From Litorimonas haliclonae (GTDB taxonomy: Bacteria > Pseudomonadota > Alphaproteobacteria > Caulobacterales > Maricaulaceae): a DNA stretch of 64,000 nt. The translations under genes were made by a program, and so were the position numbers. Positions 60,843 through 64,000 of this stretch are shown here, piece by piece. The notes below the pieces were generated by a model. That model searched no databases. It was given only the letters and a program-made list of their open reading frames with translations, and was not told the DNA's origin. The DNA is taken from contig NZ_CBCSCO010000001.1 of NCBI RefSeq assembly GCF_965138505.1, forward strand, positions 124,001-188,000. The letters are read 5' to 3'. The stretch's first letter is position 1. Each line of letters opens with the position of its first letter.

Positions 60843-62774
60843 TTAAGCTTCTGCGGCCCCGCCTAACCCCTTGGGCTTTTTGGTCGTTGGGACCGCGGAC
60901 ACAGCCGGCTTGGTTTTCCCGCCATCGGGGCGTTTCGGCTTTATGCCGTCAGAGAGAAGAACTTTGATTTCATCACCGGAAAGCGTTTCATATTCCAGAA
61001 GCGCCTCGGCCAAGGTTTTCCAGTCCTTCTTTTTCTTTTTCAGGATATCAAGTGCCTTTTCGTGAGCTTCTGTCACAAAACGCTTAATCTCTGTTTCAAT
61101 CAACTTCGCCGTTTCCGGAGAAATCGCAGAACCGCGCCCAATGCCGGGCACAAAACTGCCCTGATCGTTGTCTTTATAGGCAATTGGGCCGATCGCGTCA
61201 GACAGTCCATATTCTGTCACCATCGCTGTGGCGATTTTGGTAACGTGTTCGATATCCGAACTCGCACCGGAGGTCACTTTGTCATAGCCAAATTTGATCT
61301 CCTCAGCCGCGCGTCCGCCCATCGCCATAGCCATGGAAGCGATCATTTCCTGTCGGCTTTGGGAAATCTGATCCCGCTCTGGCAGGTATTGAACCATCCC
61401 TAGGGCCCGGCCGCGCGGGATAATGGTTGCTTTGTGGATCGGCAGGCTGCCTGGCATATTCAGACCAACAATAGCATGGCCCGCTTCGTGATAGGCCGTC
61501 ATTTGTTTTTCCTCATCCGACATGGCAAGTGTGCGACGCTCGGCGCCCATCATAACTTTGTCACGCGCGTCTTCAAACTCGCGCATCGTGATTTTAAGCT
61601 TGTTGCGACGGGCCGACAAAAGAGCCGCCTCATTGACGAGGTTGGCAAGGTCCGCGCCCGAGAAACCGGGGGTTCCGCGCGCAATATATTTGACATCCAA
61701 ATCAGCAGAAATCGGTTTGCCCTTCATGTGGACTTCGAGAATCTTCTCCCGTCCAGAGATATCGGGGTATGGGACTTCGATCTGACGGTCGAAACGACCC
61801 GGACGCAGAAGCGCTTTGTCCAAAACATCAGGACGGTTGGTCGCGGCGATAATAATAACGCCTTCCTGACCATCAAATCCATCCATTTCGACCAAGAGCT
61901 GGTTCAAAGTCTGCTCGCGCTCTTCATGTCCTCCGGAGGTGCCGACACCGCGGTGGCGGCCGACAGCATCAATCTCGTCAATAAAAATGATACATGGGGC
62001 GTGTTTGCGCGCATCGGCAAACATTTCCCGAACACGGGACGCGCCGACGCCCACAAACATTTCAACAAAGTCTGAACCTGAAATGGTAAAGAACGGCACT
62101 TCGGCTTCGCCGGCTACCGCGCGGGCCAATAGCGTTTTACCTGTCCCGGGAGGGCCCACCAAGAGTGCGCCCGTCGGAATGCGCGCCCCAAGACGCGTAA
62201 AACGGGACGGATCGCGTAAAAACTCCACAACTTCGTTCAAATCTTCTTTAGCGGATTCAACACCCGCAACATCTTCGAATGTCTTTTTCTGGGTATTTTC
62301 CGTAAGCATTTTCGCCTTGGATTTCCCAAAGCTCATGGCGCCTCCGCGTCCTCCGCCTTGCATGGACCGGAAGAAAAGGAAGAAGATACCTACGATTAAA
62401 AGCAGAGGCAAAACGCTCATCAACAATCCAACGAGAACACTTTGCTCTTTTTTCTCTGCATACTCGTAAGGGATATCTGTTGTAGCGAGGAGGTCTCCGG
62501 CCTTGTCGTCGAAAAAGGGAATATTGGCGACGTAATCGCTGCCATCACTGCGTTCACCTGTGACGATACGGGCGTCCTGGTCAATTTTAGCGCTGGCGAT
62601 ATTGCCATGTTGAACTTGTTGAGAAAACTGGCTGAAATTTAGCTCGTTTTCCTCTGGGACGGAATTAAAATTTCCCTGAGTCACTGTAATCATAACGAGA
62701 AACATCGCAATGATTAGCCCCCAAACGGCAACATTGCGCATATTGAAATTAGGGGGTGGGTTTTCGTTTTTCAT
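60843..62774 (-). CDS. ftsH: ATP-dependent zinc metalloprotease FtsH
   Basis: FtsH is the membrane-anchored AAA+ protease that degrades misassembled membrane proteins and sigma-32. The 643-residue protein has two membrane helices (about residues 13-30 and 108-130) flanking a periplasmic domain. The AAA domain has Walker A GPPGTGKT and SRH RPGRFDRQ. The zinc site is HEAGH, with the third ligand later in the protease domain. The tail is Lys/Pro-rich. It follows tilS, as in many Proteobacteria. Confidence 0.98.
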   Translation of the reverse strand: MKNENPPPNFNMRNVAVWGLIIAMFLVMITVTQGNFNSVPEENELNFSQFSQQVQHGNIASAKIDQDARIVTGERSDGSDYVANIPFFDDKAGDLLATTDIPYEYAEKKEQSVLVGLLMSVLPLLLIVGIFFLFFRSMQGGGRGGAMSFGKSKAKMLTENTQKKTFEDVAGVESAKEDLNEVVEFLRDPSRFTRLGARIPTGALLVGPPGTGKTLLARAVAGEAEVPFFTISGSDFVEMFVGVGASRVREMFADARKHAPCIIFIDEIDAVGRHRGVGTSGGHEEREQTLNQLLVEMDGFDGQEGVIIIAATNRPDVLDKALLRPGRFDRQIEVPYPDISGREKILEVHMKGKPISADLDVKYIARGTPGFSGADLANLVNEAALLSARRNKLKITMREFEDARDKVMMGAERRTLAMSDEEKQMTAYHEAGHAIVGLNMPGSLPIHKATIIPRGRALGMVQYLPERDQISQSRQEMIASMAMAMGGRAAEEIKFGYDKVTSGASSDIEHVTKIATAMVTEYGLSDAIGPIAYKDNDQGSFVPGIGRGSAISPETAKLIETEIKRFVTEAHEKALDILKKKKKDWKTLAEALLEYETLSGDEIKVLLSDGIKPKRPDGGKTKPAVSAVPTTKKPKGLGGAAEA

Positions 62775-62828
62775 CTGATTGCCTTGTGCATAATCTAGCT
62801 ATCCTACCACATAAGAAACCCTGCGCCA

Positions 62829-62850
62829 AAAAAAAGCCTGCGCAAGCTTA
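62829..62850 (-). terminator. Probable terminator between tilS and ftsH
   Basis: On the minus strand AGCTTGCGCAGGCT, a short near-palindrome, is followed by eight T residues. The loop would be only two bases if fully paired, so efficiency may be partial and read-through into ftsH is possible. Confidence 0.5.
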
Positions 62851-62855
62851 ATTCT

Positions 62856-64000
62856 TCATACGTTTTTGTTCATTTTCGGGACTGATTTTCCAAACATTGC
62901 TTCGAGACGCTCCCGCGCGAGACACTCAACGGAAAGCCCGTCAAATTTTCCGACTCCGATTCCTAAAACATTGGGACCCGCCCTCCAGACAGGTAAGGTC
63001 ATTCTGACCTTCGGAGGATGCCGCTTAACTTCTCTCACGAGTTCGTTTGGCAGTTTCGACATTTGCCCGAAAAGAGGCGAAACCATGATGTCCTCTTTCC
63101 TTGTTCGCGCCAAAAAACGCCCGTCCCAGATAAAGGGCGAATTTACAGCTACAGCCAAGGAAGTATGTGTTGTCTGTTCTTTATTTCTCCGTCCCTTCGC
63201 AGCGACGGGATCCCGGCATAAAAGATACTTATTTTCAAATTTGGATATCTGCGCGCCCGCCAGAGTAACGGCTTTGAAGTCGGGACGCCGCAACTTTTTC
63301 AGGACGCGCCGGATTTGTGCGCCGTCAATAGGTCCGCCAGTACCGCTAACCAGACGCAATAAATGCGTTAAAAGTTCAGGATAAGGGACATCTGAGAGTA
63401 AAGCATATCCATTTTCATCAACTCTCAAAATATTGGACGCTTGGTTTGCAAGAATTTCCTGTTCTAAAGACTTTGCCTGACGTAAGTCTTGCGCTGTTTC
63501 CAAAGTAGCCCCGAGATAGATTGACGATACAGCCAATCGCTGACGTATTCTGACCCGCGTGAAATCACGATTTGTGTTGCTGGGGTCCTCCACCCACTCC
63601 AAACTATTCTTTTTCAAATATTTCAGAATTTCGTTTTTTGGGACGGATAACAGCGGACGGCACACGGTAACACAGGCAAGCTCTGGCCAGATTGGAGCAT
63701 ACTTTTCAGAACTCATTCCGGCGGCGCCGCGCCAATCCGTCCCTTTATCATATCGCATAACAAGGGTCTCCGCTTGGTCCCCCAAATGATGCGCTGTCAA
63801 TAGGGATGAAATTCCGTGCTGGCGACAATAGGCCCCCATCAGCCCATATCTAGCCTGCCGAGCTTTTTTCTGCAGACCTGCCTGTAACGGTTCAGGGACC
63901 CATGTCAGGATGTGGGCTTCAACGCCTAATTTCTCAGCCCGCGATTTAGTTTGCCTGGCTTCTTCGGCTGATTCCTTCCTTAAGCCGTGATCCACGATTA
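62856..64000 (-). CDS. tilS: tRNA(Ile)-lysidine synthetase TilS, C-terminal part (cut by window edge)
   Basis: TilS converts C34 of tRNA-Ile(CAU) to lysidine so that it reads AUA. The frame is open to base 64000. VDHGLRKESAEEA at the very start is the internal motif that normally follows the N-terminal SGGXDS P-loop by a strand and helix, so the true start and P-loop lie outside. LTAHHLGDQAETLVMRYDKG and YRDWRGAAGM-type sequence confirm the family, and EDPSNTNRDFTRVRIR is typical. The long C-terminal half is divergent. It is upstream of ftsH, the common arrangement. Confidence 0.93.
   Translation of the reverse strand, partial: IVDHGLRKESAEEARQTKSRAEKLGVEAHILTWVPEPLQAGLQKKARQARYGLMGAYCRQHGISSLLTAHHLGDQAETLVMRYDKGTDWRGAAGMSSEKYAPIWPELACVTVCRPLLSVPKNEILKYLKKNSLEWVEDPSNTNRDFTRVRIRQRLAVSSIYLGATLETAQDLRQAKSLEQEILANQASNILRVDENGYALLSDVPYPELLTHLLRLVSGTGGPIDGAQIRRVLKKLRRPDFKAVTLAGAQISKFENKYLLCRDPVAAKGRRNKEQTTHTSLAVAVNSPFIWDGRFLARTRKEDIMVSPLFGQMSKLPNELVREVKRHPPKVRMTLPVWRAGPNVLGIGVGKFDGLSVECLARERLEAMFGKSVPKMNKNV

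Overview
The window looks like a chromosomal segment of a stalked or dimorphic marine alphaproteobacterium, most likely Hyphomonadales (Hyphomonadaceae / Robiginitomaculum-like). I infer this from the Caulobacter-type neighbourhoods (pcm-tolC-popZ-valS, divK-pleD beside rpmG, serC-serA), an alphaproteobacterial LexA box (GTTC/GAAC-N7-repeat), a CtrA box (TTAA-N7-TTAA) before popZ, the radical-SAM/UdgX pair, and intermediate GC content. No species can be named from sequence alone. I see no prophage, insertion sequence with transposase, CRISPR array or plasmid function.

Layout. 0-1.6 kb: start of the division and cell-wall (dcw) cluster on the minus strand (mraZ-rsmH-ftsL, ftsL cut by the window edge), with a triple MraZ-box-like repeat. 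2-6 kb: a lone receiver-domain protein, then a Fur-type iron-uptake pair (TonB receptor plus PepSY membrane protein). 6-12.4 kb: RNase P RNA, an AmpD/AmiD-type amidase, a DMT transporter, a TerB/DnaJ protein, metF with an ArsR-methyltransferase regulator, and a glycine-zipper secreted protein. 12.5-23.6 kb: ettA, xthA, a DUF3137 protein, then valS, popZ, tolC and pcm. 23.7-31.4 kb: tRNA-Cys, an SOS-type operon (radical SAM protein plus UdgX), plsY, dprA, topA. 31.4-32.4 kb: the largest gene-free stretch, rich in palindromic repeats. 32.4-39 kb: rnr, a Nudix hydrolase, rpmG, the divK-pleD cell-cycle pair and SOS-type dinB. 39-53.6 kb is the most accessory-like part: lipoproteins, a cold-shock gene and a broken cold-shock copy, a nitrilase-fold lipoprotein without its catalytic Cys, SemiSWEET, two degenerate BLUF proteins and one intact BLUF protein, thiC with a TPP riboswitch, and a predicted metalloprotease lipoprotein. 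53.8-64 kb: serC-serA, a PagL-like protein, purA, thiD, a TM2 protein, folP, ftsH and a partial tilS.

How the genes work together. Several genes fall into recognisable circuits: cell-cycle polarity (PopZ, DivK, PleD, CtrA site), DNA-damage response (LexA boxes before the radical SAM/UdgX operon and dinB), iron uptake (Fur-like box), methionine cycle (regulator plus MetF), thiamine (ThiC under a riboswitch, ThiD), and serine synthesis (SerC-SerA).

Most notable points. A 120-bp palindromic repeat is translated in frame inside valS. Two tandem BLUF proteins have lost the flavin-contacting residues. A nitrilase-family lipoprotein has Ser where Cys is expected. PopZ is far longer than usual. A structured 0.4-kb stretch downstream of topA has no assignment.
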